From Bog-950 sp046329535 (GTDB taxonomy: Bacteria; Bacteroidota; Bacteroidia; Chitinophagales; LD1): a DNA stretch of 64,000 nt. The DNA is taken from contig JAXLUN010000004.1 of the NCBI GenBank assembly GCA_046329535.1, positions 434,001 through 498,000 on the forward strand. Reading direction: 5' to 3'. The position numbers and the translations under genes were made by a program. The notes beneath the pieces were generated by a model, which did not search any database, had not been told where the DNA came from, and worked only from the letters and a program-made list of their open reading frames with translations. This document shows, in pieces, positions 49,568 through 58,959 of this stretch (its first letter is position 1; every line of letters begins with the position of its first letter).

Positions 49568-52318
49568 ATGAAGAAGCATTTGTTTTTCCTGTTTTTGATT
49601 GGGACATCTTTTTTTTCATTAGCAGCGACTATCCCCAACGTATGGATAAACGAGATTCATTATGATAATAATGGAGTTGATAGTTTAGAGGGCTATGAAA
49701 TTGCTGGTCCTTCGGGCACTGATTTGTCTTGCTACAAAATATATCTCTATTCCGGCACCACTGGGGGCGCTTATTTTACCGATACATTAAGCGGGGTAAT
49801 TACCAACCAGGCATGTAGTTTTGGTACTGTTTGGTTTCAATTGCCATCGGGCGGTATGCAGAATGGTCCGAACGATGGAATTGTTCTTGAATATGCTCCT
49901 ACTTCTACTCAGTGTGGCGTTACAGACCAAGACACCATTCTTCAATTTCTTTCTTACGAAGGAATACTGACTGCCACTTCCGGTAGAGCTAATGGATTAA
50001 CTTCAGTCAACATTGGTGTTAGTGAAACATCATCCACAACTGGGAATTATTCACTTCAGTTAAGTGGCACAGGGACCAGCTATTCTTCATTTGGATGGGC
50101 TTCGCCTGCGGCTAACACATACAATAATGTCAACAATAGTCAGTTCTTCTGTCCTCCGGGGCCTGTTGTCTCATTCGCGCTTACCTCATCTTCTGTAACT
50201 GAAGGTGTCGGTACTTTTAATGTATCGGTGAGTATCCAAAATCCTAATTCCAATCAAACTTCTGTAGATGTAAACGTTCTGGGAGGAGGAACAGCCACTT
50301 CCGGGATAGATTTTACATATGCTCCTATTACCCTTAACTTTCCAGCATTTTCTACTGCTTCGCAGAGTATTACGGTTACAGTTGTTGACGATGCTCTTTC
50401 AGAAGCAGCTGAAAACTTCACCTTTCAGTTGGCCAATGCGACTAACGGAGCAACTATAGGAACTAACGCACAGCATTTGGTCTCCATTGCAGATAATGAT
50501 ACTTTACAGCTTAATATTTATCCGCATGAACAAACTCCATTTGAAAACATCGGTTCCATTAATGTGCCGGTATTACTGAATCATACCAGCCCTAATGCTA
50601 CCAGTGTCACCTTTCATCTAGTAACTTCCGGAACTACCGCTACGCAGGGGTCAGATTTTTCTTTCACCGATACGACCATAACCTGGGCGGCAGGAACATC
50701 AGGCACTATTCAGGTGCCGGTATCCATTACAGATGATAATGTATATGAGGCTACCGAGCATGTCCGTTTCCAATTGATAAATCCCTCCAACGGAGCGCAG
50801 TTTATCAGTGATACTTTTTTGTTAACTATTTTGGATAATGAACCCAAACCTTCGGGCGATTGCTCTAACCTCTACTTCAGTGAGTATATAGAAGGTTCTT
50901 CGAACAACAAGGCTATAGAAATATACAACCCTACCGCTGTGGCTGTTAACCTAAGCGATTACCGTATTTTTAAATCAACTAATGGCGGAACCAGCACAGG
51001 TATTTTTGGATTGTCAGGTATGTTAGCTCAAGGTGCGGTGTATGTGATAGCCAACTCATCGGCTGATACCATTATCAAACAACAGGCAGATACCCTATCC
51101 GGATTTTTCAATTTTACGGGTAATGATGCATTAGCTCTTTTGCATCTAACTGATACTATTGACATTATCGGCCAGTTAGGGATTGATCCCGGAACTAGCT
51201 GGATAGTAGATACCGCTTCAACCATTGATCACACCCTAATCCGCAGCTTTTATACTTACGAAGGCAGTAATAACTGGAACAATGCTGTAGAAAGTTGGAA
51301 AGCGTATGGTCTGGATGTGTTTGACTCTTTGGGTTTCCATCATACTGCACCATGCGGTACACAGCCTCCATCTGACCCGGCAACTATTCGATTTATTACT
51401 TTGAGCGACACGGTTGTGGAAACAGATACAGTAATTCCAGTAGTGATAGAAGTGGTGAACCCAACTGGACAGACTGTCAGTTTCGCAATGGCCCGTGATG
51501 ATGCCGCCTCTACAGCTACAGAAAGTCTGGATTATATCTTTGCCAATAGATCATTTACCAATTTTGCAGGCACTACCTACGATACAGTTTTACTGACTGT
51601 AAAAGACGAGTTGCTGATTGAACCTCTGGAGTTTGCCTTTATCCGTATCATTAATGTAACCGGCAATACTGTTGTTATTCCTGATTCAACCTTTACACTT
51701 TATATTCATGATAATGACCAACTGACGACTTCTTTCCTAGGGGGAGGGCTCACTTATACTGAAGGCAGCGGGGTTGTTTCGGTAAAAGTTACACTATCCT
51801 CACCTGTACCATCGGCAACATCTGTAACTGTATCTCTGGCAGCAGGAAATGCCACGTGGGGAACAGATTTTCAGTATACGGATACCACGGTTACTTTCCC
51901 TCCTAATTCGGTAGATACTCAGTCGGTATATGTAACTATACTGGAGGATAATCTGGATGAAAGCAATGAGCAGATTAACTTTGATTTGATAAATCCAACC
52001 AATGGAGCTGTTATTGGTATATCCGCGTGTACTTTAATTATCATAGATAACGATTCTACAGTTGGTATTTCAGATTTTGAGTTTGATAGAACTGTCACTA
52101 TATTTCCTAATCCAGTAAGTGATGTAATGAAATTGCAAAATGAAAAAGATTTAGAAAATGTGTTGATTAAAGATTTAAATGGGCAGGTTATTGTTAATCT
52201 GCAGAACGTTTCCTCAGGTCAACATACTATTAATCTTTCATACTTATCATCAGGTATGTACTTCATTTCTTTTATCCAAGATGAAAAGAGTGTAACTAAA
52301 CGCTTCATAATAGATTGA
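49568..52318 (+). CDS. T9SS-secreted protein with lamin-tail and Calx-beta domains
   Basis: 916 residues from ATG 49568 (signal peptide KHLFFLFLIGTSFFSLA). Order: a lamin-tail-like domain (WINEIHYDNNGVDSLEGYEI, about 25-195), two Calx-beta repeats (about 200-420; GTATSGIDFTYAP and ATQGSDFSFTD with acidic DD(A/N) ends), a second lamin-tail domain (LYFSEYIEGSSNNKAIEIYNP, about 430-600), and two more Calx-beta repeats (about 610-835). A type IX sorting tail follows (TVTIFPNPVSD ... LSSGMYFISFIQDE). No catalytic domain. Calx-beta domains bind calcium, so an extracellular structural or adhesive role is likely. A TATTTTCG box lies at 49507-49514. Confidence 0.88.
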   Translation: MKKHLFFLFLIGTSFFSLAATIPNVWINEIHYDNNGVDSLEGYEIAGPSGTDLSCYKIYLYSGTTGGAYFTDTLSGVITNQACSFGTVWFQLPSGGMQNGPNDGIVLEYAPTSTQCGVTDQDTILQFLSYEGILTATSGRANGLTSVNIGVSETSSTTGNYSLQLSGTGTSYSSFGWASPAANTYNNVNNSQFFCPPGPVVSFALTSSSVTEGVGTFNVSVSIQNPNSNQTSVDVNVLGGGTATSGIDFTYAPITLNFPAFSTASQSITVTVVDDALSEAAENFTFQLANATNGATIGTNAQHLVSIADNDTLQLNIYPHEQTPFENIGSINVPVLLNHTSPNATSVTFHLVTSGTTATQGSDFSFTDTTITWAAGTSGTIQVPVSITDDNVYEATEHVRFQLINPSNGAQFISDTFLLTILDNEPKPSGDCSNLYFSEYIEGSSNNKAIEIYNPTAVAVNLSDYRIFKSTNGGTSTGIFGLSGMLAQGAVYVIANSSADTIIKQQADTLSGFFNFTGNDALALLHLTDTIDIIGQLGIDPGTSWIVDTASTIDHTLIRSFYTYEGSNNWNNAVESWKAYGLDVFDSLGFHHTAPCGTQPPSDPATIRFITLSDTVVETDTVIPVVIEVVNPTGQTVSFAMARDDAASTATESLDYIFANRSFTNFAGTTYDTVLLTVKDELLIEPLEFAFIRIINVTGNTVVIPDSTFTLYIHDNDQLTTSFLGGGLTYTEGSGVVSVKVTLSSPVPSATSVTVSLAAGNATWGTDFQYTDTTVTFPPNSVDTQSVYVTILEDNLDESNEQINFDLINPTNGAVIGISACTLIIIDNDSTVGISDFEFDRTVTIFPNPVSDVMKLQNEKDLENVLIKDLNGQVIVNLQNVSSGQHTINLSYLSSGMYFISFIQDEKSVTKRFIID

Positions 52319-52468
52319 TGTGAAGCATAATCAAGTTTTTGGGTGTTGTTTAGTTTATCTGAACATTATTTGCCTAGGTACTCATATAGGATGGTAAACA
52401 AACTACAGCATTTATCTCACGTTTAATTATTTATTTCCTAAAACTCTATCAATTTAGTGGGGTAATAA

Positions 52469-52476
52469 TATATTTG
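52469..52476 (+). promoter_or_regulatory. -7 promoter box of the TauE-FAD enzyme operon
   Basis: TATATTTG, an exact TAnnTTTG match, 40 bases before the ATG at 52516. No convincing -33 element at the normal distance. The transcript would start near 52481 and enter the hairpin at 52485-52508. Confidence 0.5.
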
Positions 52477-52484
52477 CCGCTAAG

Positions 52485-52508
52485 CACTTGTCTCACATAG
52501 ACAAAGTG
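52485..52508 (+). promoter_or_regulatory. 5' leader hairpin before the TauE gene
   Basis: Nine base pairs (CACTTGTCT with AGACA-AGTG, one bulged A at 52505) and a five-base loop. It begins a few bases after the predicted transcript start and ends seven bases before the ATG. It has no T-run, so it is not a terminator. It could affect translation initiation or mRNA stability. Confidence 0.5.
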
Positions 52509-52515
52509 AGTGACT

Positions 52516-53382
52516 ATGGATAAGATTTTACGGTTACGGTTTATTGGAGTAGCTATTCTGGCCCTTAAAATTGCCTTAGTTGGATTTATCTTTCTTAAAG
52601 TAGCAAAGAACTATGCTACTGAAGGAATTCCTGTTACACTTAATGAGCAGTTTTTATGGTTTATAGTTGCAGGTTTTGTAGCTCAGATTATAGATGGTGC
52701 ACTTGGTATGGCTTATGGAGTTAGTTGTAGTTCATTATTGATGGGTTTTGGGCTGGCACCAGCTGCAGCATCCGCCAGTATACATACTGCTGAAGTGTTT
52801 ACTACCGGAGTTTCTGGATTGAGTCATATTGCCTTAGGTAATATTGATAAAAAGCTTTTTGTTCGTCTGGTTATAACCGGAGTTATCGGTTCAGCATTAG
52901 GAGCTTACTTAGTTTCGCAGGTGCTGGATGCGGCAATAATTAAACCTTATGTATCGACCTATTTGTTGGTATTGGGTTTTATCATACTAATCAAAGCTTT
53001 TCGAGCCCAACAGCCACCACAGGAAGTTAAACATGTGCCTGCTCTTGGGTTTTTGGGTGGATTGATGGATGCGATAGGTGGGGGCGGTTGGGGCCCCATA
53101 GTAACCAGTAATTTAATACATAAAGGACATGCACCTCAAACCGCCATAGGCACAGTGAACACGGCAGAGTTTTTTGTAACCTTTGTCAGCACAGGAGTGT
53201 TTCTCTTTTTTTCACCTATTCAATACTGGCAGGCTATTCTGGGCTTAATCATAGGTGGCGTGGTAGCAGCACCCATGGGAGCTCTATTGATTAAAAGGAT
53301 ACCGGTTAAAGTAATGACGATTATGGTAGGTTCACTGGTTGTATTGACCAGTGCCTATAACATTTATAAAGCACTTCACTAA
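52516..53382 (+). CDS. TauE/SafE-family membrane transporter (second)
   Basis: 288 residues from ATG 52516; a GTG two codons earlier is possible. Eight or nine helices with TSUP signature regions IIDGALGMAYGVSCSSLL in the first half and GGLMDAIGGGGWGPIVTSNLI in the second. The IDGALGMAYG type belongs to a subgroup distinct from the copy at 37073. Likely exports an inorganic or organic sulfur anion such as sulfite. Its stop overlaps the start of the FAD enzyme (TAATG), so the two are coupled and probably share a pathway. Confidence 0.9.
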   Translation: MDKILRLRFIGVAILALKIALVGFIFLKVAKNYATEGIPVTLNEQFLWFIVAGFVAQIIDGALGMAYGVSCSSLLMGFGLAPAAASASIHTAEVFTTGVSGLSHIALGNIDKKLFVRLVITGVIGSALGAYLVSQVLDAAIIKPYVSTYLLVLGFIILIKAFRAQQPPQEVKHVPALGFLGGLMDAIGGGGWGPIVTSNLIHKGHAPQTAIGTVNTAEFFVTFVSTGVFLFFSPIQYWQAILGLIIGGVVAAPMGALLIKRIPVKVMTIMVGSLVVLTSAYNIYKALH

Positions 53383-54803
53383 TGTCAGCCAATCTTTATA
53401 TAGCAATAATAGGAGCCGGAGCAAGCGGAACGGTTACTGCCATTCAGCTAATGCAAAAATTGCAGGTGCCGGCTACCATTTACCTGATAGAGAAAAATCC
53501 TGAAACCCTCTTTCGAGGAGTAGCATATAGCAGCGTTTTGCCCTATCAACCACTGAATGTTCAAGCCGGGCGAATGAGTATCTATAATCAAGCTCCAGAT
53601 GATTTTTATGATTGGTTAAAGGCCCGTAAACAAGATGAAAGTGAGACGGAAATAACTAGAGATAGTTTTGTGTCGCGAAGATGGTTTGGTGATTATCTGG
53701 TAGCTAGTTTTGAACAGGAAAAAGCACGGTCCCAATTGGTAACCGTAGAAATAGTGATTTCGTCCTGTAACAATCTTGATTTTGATTTCAATAGTTCTCA
53801 GTATAAACTGGAATTGAGTAATGGGAATAACCTATCTACTCAATATGTGGTATTTGCTTGCGGTAACGAACAACCTGGTGCGGTCATTGAACCTGCTGCA
53901 ACAGCTCAACTTGATGGTCGTTATGTAGAAAATCCGTGGTTGTCGGATACTTTAAAACAAATCCAAGCGGAGGAAGATGTATTGGTTATCGGTAATGGGC
54001 TAACCATGGTTGATCATGTTGTAAGCTTGATGAAGCAACAGCACAAAGGGAAAATTTATACCATTTCGAGAAATGGCTATCTGCCGCTCCAACATGACGA
54101 TATTCAGCATTTTACATTCGAAGTGAGCCATGAACCTACCAAGAGTGAAGAGATATTGTCTTTGTTGAAACAGAATATCGCTAAGGCGACTCTATTGAAA
54201 GTAAGCTGGCAGAATGTGATGGATGCCATGCGGCCTCATACTTCGCGTTTTTGGAAAGGATTGAGCTTGACCCAAAAGGACTTATTTTTGAAAAAGTTAC
54301 GTACATACTGGGAAATACACCGTCATCGGATGCCCCAAGCATCTGCCAATGCATTACAGCAATTACAGCAAAGCGGACAGCTTGAAGTATTGGCCGGCTC
54401 ATACATATCAGTTACCAAAAATGGAAACACAATTGATTTTACTTACCAAAATAAAGCGAAGAAGCACCGCCAATCTGTAACGGTTCATCGTATCCTCAAC
54501 TGTACCGGGCCGTCTACCGATTATCTCAAAACGGATAATATCCTTTTTAAAAATCTCTTAGCTAAAGAATGGATGAAACAGGATGCACTAAAACTTGGAA
54601 TAGAAACCGGTTTCAGAGGGGAGGTTATCAAACGTTCAGGGGTAATTCTGCAAAACACTTTTACTATTGGGCCCGTTCGCAGGGCTACGGAGTGGGAAAC
54701 TACCGCTATACGTGAAATAAGAACACAGGCAGAAAATGTGGCCATAGCGGTAGCCTTTCCAGCTGAGCGTAGTTATGACATGGCTTCAGAAACAGGATTG
54801 TAG
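53382..54803 (+). CDS. FAD/NAD(P)-binding oxidoreductase (NAD_binding_9 type)
   Basis: 473 residues. The N-terminal FAD motif is AIIGAGASGTVTAIQL. The region YSSVLPYQPLNVQAGRMSIY (about 46-66) is the hallmark of the NAD_binding_9/HpyO-like family. A second Rossmann motif VLVIGNGLTMVDHVV near 205 binds NAD(P)H, followed by the family segment WQNVMDAMRPHTSRFW. Related enzymes include flavin monooxygenases and putative redox partners. Genomic coupling to a TauE exporter suggests oxidation of a sulfur compound (inference). The substrate is unknown. Confidence 0.82.
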   Translation: MSANLYIAIIGAGASGTVTAIQLMQKLQVPATIYLIEKNPETLFRGVAYSSVLPYQPLNVQAGRMSIYNQAPDDFYDWLKARKQDESETEITRDSFVSRRWFGDYLVASFEQEKARSQLVTVEIVISSCNNLDFDFNSSQYKLELSNGNNLSTQYVVFACGNEQPGAVIEPAATAQLDGRYVENPWLSDTLKQIQAEEDVLVIGNGLTMVDHVVSLMKQQHKGKIYTISRNGYLPLQHDDIQHFTFEVSHEPTKSEEILSLLKQNIAKATLLKVSWQNVMDAMRPHTSRFWKGLSLTQKDLFLKKLRTYWEIHRHRMPQASANALQQLQQSGQLEVLAGSYISVTKNGNTIDFTYQNKAKKHRQSVTVHRILNCTGPSTDYLKTDNILFKNLLAKEWMKQDALKLGIETGFRGEVIKRSGVILQNTFTIGPVRRATEWETTAIREIRTQAENVAIAVAFPAERSYDMASETGL

Positions 54804-54903
54804 AAGAACGTTACGGTCAGTTAAATTCTGCCCTTGATAATCATCACACGTAATGTTTTCAACAACTATCAGAAAAACAAATTTTCTGGTAGCTGAATAA
54901 ATA

Positions 54904-54911
54904 TATTTTTG
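54904..54911 (+). promoter_or_regulatory. -7 promoter box of purL
   Basis: TATTTTTG, an exact match to TAnnTTTG, 22 bases before ATG 54934. The -33 region is weak. No purine riboswitch-like structure was recognised in the 130-base gap. Confidence 0.5.
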
Positions 54912-54933
54912 GGCACCGTAAAACTAAAAATAC

Positions 54934-57171
54934 ATGAGCGCAGCCGCACACCTTGAAATCGCCACCCTTGACCAAGCTAAACAATTGGGACTTCGCGAAG
55001 ATGAATTTGAAAAAGTAAAACAGATTTTGGGCCGAACACCTAATTTTAATGAACTAAGCATATACAGTGTTATGTGGAGCGAACACTGTAGTTATAAAAA
55101 CTCTATCAAGTGGTTGAAGACATTACCTCGTAAGGGCAAGCACTTGCTGGTGGAGGCGGGAGAGGAGAATGCCGGACTGGTAGATTTAGGCGATGGATTG
55201 GCCTGCGCGTTCAAAATCGAATCGCACAATCACCCATCTGCTTTGGAACCATATCAGGGAGCTGCTACAGGAGTGGGTGGTATTAACCGCGACATTTTTA
55301 CCATGGGAGCACGTCCTATCTGTCAATTGAATTCACTTCGATTTGGCGATTTAAAAAATGATAGAACTAAGTATTTGCTCAAAGGAGTTGTAAAAGGTAT
55401 TGGTGATTACGGCAATGCTTTTGGGGTTCCAACAGTTGGTGGAGAGGTATATTTTGATCCGGTATATCAGACCAATCCTTTGGTAAATGCTATGAGCGTT
55501 GGTATAGTAAAAAACGGAGACACTGTTTCCGCTATTTCTCAAGGAGTCGGTAATCCGGTTTACATTGTAGGTTCTTCTACCGGAAAAGACGGTATTCATG
55601 GTGCCGCCTTTGCTTCGAAAGATATTACGGAAGACAGCGCCAATGATTTACCAGCTGTACAAGTAGGTGATCCTTTTCAGGAAAAGTTGCTCTTGGAAGC
55701 CTCGCTTGAGGTAATTAAAACCGGAGCCGTAGTAGGTATGCAGGATATGGGTGCCGCTGGTATCACATGCTCCACTTCAGAAATGAGTGCTAAAGGAAAA
55801 AGCGGAATGAAAGTTTGGTTGGATAAAGTACCTACCCGTCAGCAGAATATGAAACCATGGGAGATTCTTCTTTCAGAAAGCCAGGAGCGTATGTTGATTG
55901 TGGTTAAGAAAGGAATGGAAAAGGAAGTAGAGGCTGTTTTTGCAAAATGGGATTTACATTGTGCTATCATCGGTGAAGTAACCGAGGGTGGTCGTTTGGA
56001 GTACTTCATGAACGGAGAAGTTGTAGCCAGCGTGCCTGCTGAAAGTTTAGTATTAGGTGGCGGTGCGCCTGTTTATGAAAGAGAGTATAAGGAACCAAGC
56101 TATTTTTCCGAAAATAAGAAGTTCAATATTGATCAGGTGGAAGAGCCTGAAGATTTGAAAGAAGTTGCAAGAAATCTCGTACAGCAGTTAAATATTGCAT
56201 CTAAAAAATGGGTTTATGAGCAGTATGATAGTATGGTAGGTATTGCCAATACTTCTACTAACAGACCCACAGATGCTGCTATTGTCAGAATTCATGACAG
56301 CACCAAGTCACTAGCTGTAACGGTAGATTGTAACTCACGATATGTATGGGCAGATCCTTTTACAGGAGGACAGATTGCAGTAGCAGAAGCCGCACGCAAT
56401 ATTGTTTGCAGCGGAGGAGAGCCAAGTGCTGTTACTAACTGTTTAAATTTCGGGAATCCTTATCTGCCGGAAGTGTACTGGCAGTTTGTCAATGCCATTC
56501 AGGGCATGGGCAAAGCGTGCGAAGCTTTCGGTACTCCGGTTACAGGAGGTAATGTATCTTTCTATAATCAGTCTACAGAAGGGGGAGCGGTATTTCCAAC
56601 ACCAACCATAGGCATGATAGGGCTGGTGGAAGACAAGGAAATAATCATGAGCCTGAACTTCAAAAATAGTGGCGATAGAATTTATGTGATTGGGGAAATG
56701 AAAAACGATATTTCTTGTTCAGAATATCTGGTGAATCATCATCAAATAAACGCATCGCCCGCTCCTTACTTTAATCTTGATACAGAGGTTAATGTGCAGA
56801 AGGCTATCAAAGAGTTGATTTATGAACAGGTAGTGGTGAGCGCTCATGATATTTCAGAAGGCGGTCTGTTTACTGCCTTATTGGAGAGTGCAATGGCTGG
56901 TGGCAAAGGTTTCGAAATTGAAACTGAATCGGGAGAAGATATCCGCAAGGATGCCTTTCTGTTTGGTGAGGCTCAAAGTCGTGTGGTAGTTTCTGTCAAG
57001 CAAAGTAAGGAGGATGAATTCCTGGATATCATCACTAAACATGATGTAGAGTTTACCAGTATAGGAGTTGTTACCTCATCTTTGTTGTTTGTAGATAAGG
57101 CGCGTTGGGGAAATATTGGTGAGTGGAAAGACTTGTACGAAAACGCTCTGGAAAGAGCCTTAGGGGATTAG
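54934..57171 (+). CDS. purL: Phosphoribosylformylglycinamidine synthase subunit PurL
   Basis: 745 residues, the short PurL type that needs separate PurS and PurQ. AIR-synthase-like fold with FNELSIYSVMWSEHCSYKNS at the start, SHNHPSALEPYQGAATGVGG (nucleotide/FGAR site), GAAGITCSTSEM and VVSAHDISEGGLFTALLE. It catalyses the ATP-dependent amidation of FGAR to FGAM in purine synthesis. No other pur gene is in the window. Start supported by the ATG and the promoter box 22 bases upstream. Confidence 0.96.
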   Translation: MSAAAHLEIATLDQAKQLGLREDEFEKVKQILGRTPNFNELSIYSVMWSEHCSYKNSIKWLKTLPRKGKHLLVEAGEENAGLVDLGDGLACAFKIESHNHPSALEPYQGAATGVGGINRDIFTMGARPICQLNSLRFGDLKNDRTKYLLKGVVKGIGDYGNAFGVPTVGGEVYFDPVYQTNPLVNAMSVGIVKNGDTVSAISQGVGNPVYIVGSSTGKDGIHGAAFASKDITEDSANDLPAVQVGDPFQEKLLLEASLEVIKTGAVVGMQDMGAAGITCSTSEMSAKGKSGMKVWLDKVPTRQQNMKPWEILLSESQERMLIVVKKGMEKEVEAVFAKWDLHCAIIGEVTEGGRLEYFMNGEVVASVPAESLVLGGGAPVYEREYKEPSYFSENKKFNIDQVEEPEDLKEVARNLVQQLNIASKKWVYEQYDSMVGIANTSTNRPTDAAIVRIHDSTKSLAVTVDCNSRYVWADPFTGGQIAVAEAARNIVCSGGEPSAVTNCLNFGNPYLPEVYWQFVNAIQGMGKACEAFGTPVTGGNVSFYNQSTEGGAVFPTPTIGMIGLVEDKEIIMSLNFKNSGDRIYVIGEMKNDISCSEYLVNHHQINASPAPYFNLDTEVNVQKAIKELIYEQVVVSAHDISEGGLFTALLESAMAGGKGFEIETESGEDIRKDAFLFGEAQSRVVVSVKQSKEDEFLDIITKHDVEFTSIGVVTSSLLFVDKARWGNIGEWKDLYENALERALGD

Positions 57172-57217
57172 TTTTAGTGAAACAGCATTGTCATCTTATT
57201 CAACGTATTCGTTGACT

Positions 57218-57225
57218 TATTTTTG
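57218..57225 (+). promoter_or_regulatory. -7 promoter box of the SprB-repeat T9SS gene
   Basis: TATTTTTG, an exact TAnnTTTG match, 36 bases before ATG 57262. No -33 element at the normal spacing. It lies inside the frame extending upstream from TTG 57223, which supports the ATG. Confidence 0.45.
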
Positions 57226-57261
57226 TTTTCACAATGCGGTATTTTTACTAAAAACTGGTAC

Positions 57262-58788
57262 ATGAAAAATTATTTACTTCTACTGGCACTAGTTCTTACT
57301 CTGCCTATTAGTGCTCAGATTTATCCTTTTGCAGATGGTTTTCAAACCTACTCAAACTTTACAACCCTGGGTACCCAAGGTGGGTATCTCAGCGATATGA
57401 GTGTGTATCAAACACACGGAATGGGTAACAGTGACAAGGGCCTCATTGCTCAGATGAGTAATTTTAATCTACATGATTCTACGGTATCTCCCCTTATTGG
57501 TCCTGTTACTACACTTTCAGAGTTTTCATTCTTTTACCGTATTATGAATACCGGAGCGCAATATCCATTTGTACCAACTACTATCGGTACAGGTGATGCC
57601 ATAGAAGTTTATGCCGGTATCCAAACGTTGAATATCTACCAGTTGATTTTTACGGTTAACTCGCTAAATCACATTGCTGACACAGCTTTTAAAAAAGTTA
57701 AAATTCCGGTGCCTTCTACTTTTGCAGGTCAAAGTGGCAACTTTAAAATTGTAGTTCGCCACCCCGCCAACGGGAATGATTTTTTTGTTGACATTGATTC
57801 TTTGGTGCTGAAAGATTCAGTCTCAGGCCCGGCACCGTTGACTGTGGATATTACTTCTACCTCTTCACTCTGCCAGGGAAGTTGTTCAGGAACATTGTAT
57901 GCTGCTACCACCGGAGGTGTTCCGCCATATTCTTATGACTGGAGCGAAGCTGCGTTTGCCGATAACGATACTATTCTCAATGTTTGTGATGGTACTTATA
58001 CCGTTACCGTTACAGATAACGGAGGCGGTTCAGCAAGTGCTTCTGTAACGTTAACCTCGCCTCCTACTTTAACGGCCAATGCTACTTCGGCTAATGTTGC
58101 TTGTTATGGCGATTCAACCGGGAGCATTAATCTGAGCGTAAGTGGTGGCACTCCTGTTTACGAATTTATTTGGAGCAATTCCTCCACTATTGAGGATCCT
58201 CAAAATCTGACTGCCGGAAATTATGATGTAACTGTTTTAGATGCCAATAATTGTTCTACATCCGCATCCATATCTTTAACACAGCCTTCTTCACCATTGA
58301 GCTTCACTACCTCTATCACTGACCCTAGTTTTCACGGGGCGGGTGATGGAAGTATTGTTGTTACACCTTCCGGAGGAACTGTTACTTATGTTTATTCGGT
58401 TAATAACGGAGTTACTTATTCTGCTTCAAATACATTCAATTTTTTGGTGGCCGGTTGTTATTTTGTTTATGTTAAAGATGTTCAAAATTGTGATGCTGGC
58501 CCTGATACGGTCTGTTTAACAGATCCTCCTCTTGATATTGAGTCTGTAAACAGAAAAACCTTAAGTGTTTATCCTAATCCTGCCAGCACATTTCTGGCAA
58601 TGTCAGATACACATGCCCTGAATGGAGAAGTTTCAATTTTTAATATACTTGGTGAGCAGCTTATCATTAGTCATGTTGCAGCTTCTGACATTAGAATCGA
58701 TATATCAGCACTGGCTGAAGGTAATTACATTTTTCTATGCAAGACCGATTTGGGCAGTATTCGAAAGAGTTTTAGCATTGTAAGATAA
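57262..58788 (+). CDS. SprB-repeat protein with type IX sorting tail
   Basis: 508 residues from ATG 57262. Signal peptide (MKNYLLLLALVLTLPISAQ), then a beta-sandwich region at about 20-185 (AEVYAGIQTLNIYQLIF-like strands, FVDIDSLVL). Two SprB repeats follow at about 195-350 (CQGSCSGTLYAATTGGVPPY, CYGDSTGSINLSVSGGTPVY, each ending TV.D). A third, diverged unit (FHGAGDGSIVVTPSGGT) runs to about 425. The last ~75 residues are a T9SS sorting domain (LSVYPNPASTF ... ISALAEGNYIFL). It is probably attached to, or released from, the cell surface. A terminator follows. Confidence 0.9.
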   Translation: MKNYLLLLALVLTLPISAQIYPFADGFQTYSNFTTLGTQGGYLSDMSVYQTHGMGNSDKGLIAQMSNFNLHDSTVSPLIGPVTTLSEFSFFYRIMNTGAQYPFVPTTIGTGDAIEVYAGIQTLNIYQLIFTVNSLNHIADTAFKKVKIPVPSTFAGQSGNFKIVVRHPANGNDFFVDIDSLVLKDSVSGPAPLTVDITSTSSLCQGSCSGTLYAATTGGVPPYSYDWSEAAFADNDTILNVCDGTYTVTVTDNGGGSASASVTLTSPPTLTANATSANVACYGDSTGSINLSVSGGTPVYEFIWSNSSTIEDPQNLTAGNYDVTVLDANNCSTSASISLTQPSSPLSFTTSITDPSFHGAGDGSIVVTPSGGTVTYVYSVNNGVTYSASNTFNFLVAGCYFVYVKDVQNCDAGPDTVCLTDPPLDIESVNRKTLSVYPNPASTFLAMSDTHALNGEVSIFNILGEQLIISHVAASDIRIDISALAEGNYIFLCKTDLGSIRKSFSIVR

Positions 58789-58808
58789 ATAATAGGATAT
58801 CCTGTCAT

Positions 58809-58843
58809 AAAAAAGGAGTCCGATTGATTCAGTCTCCTTTTTT
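58809..58843 (+). terminator. Rho-independent terminator after the SprB-repeat gene
   Basis: Ten base pairs: six A plus GGAG (58809-58818) pair with CTCC plus six T (58834-58843), with further partial pairing in the loop. The T-run is part of the stem on the plus strand and the hairpin may work in both directions. Confidence 0.88.
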
Positions 58844-58922
58844 ATGCTTCATTCCATAGACACCCCACTCATTCTGTGGAAATCGGAGGCGTGCTATTTC
58901 AATAGTCCCCTATACTAAAAAA

Positions 58923-58930
58923 TACCTTTG
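58923..58930 (+). promoter_or_regulatory. -7 promoter box of the TPR-barrel operon
   Basis: TACCTTTG, an exact TAnnTTTG match, 29 bases before the GTG at 58960. A TTTC at 58897-58900 is 22 bases upstream, a poor -33 element. Confidence 0.5.
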
Positions 58931-58959
58931 CAGCGTTTATTAACCAAACACGCTAAACT

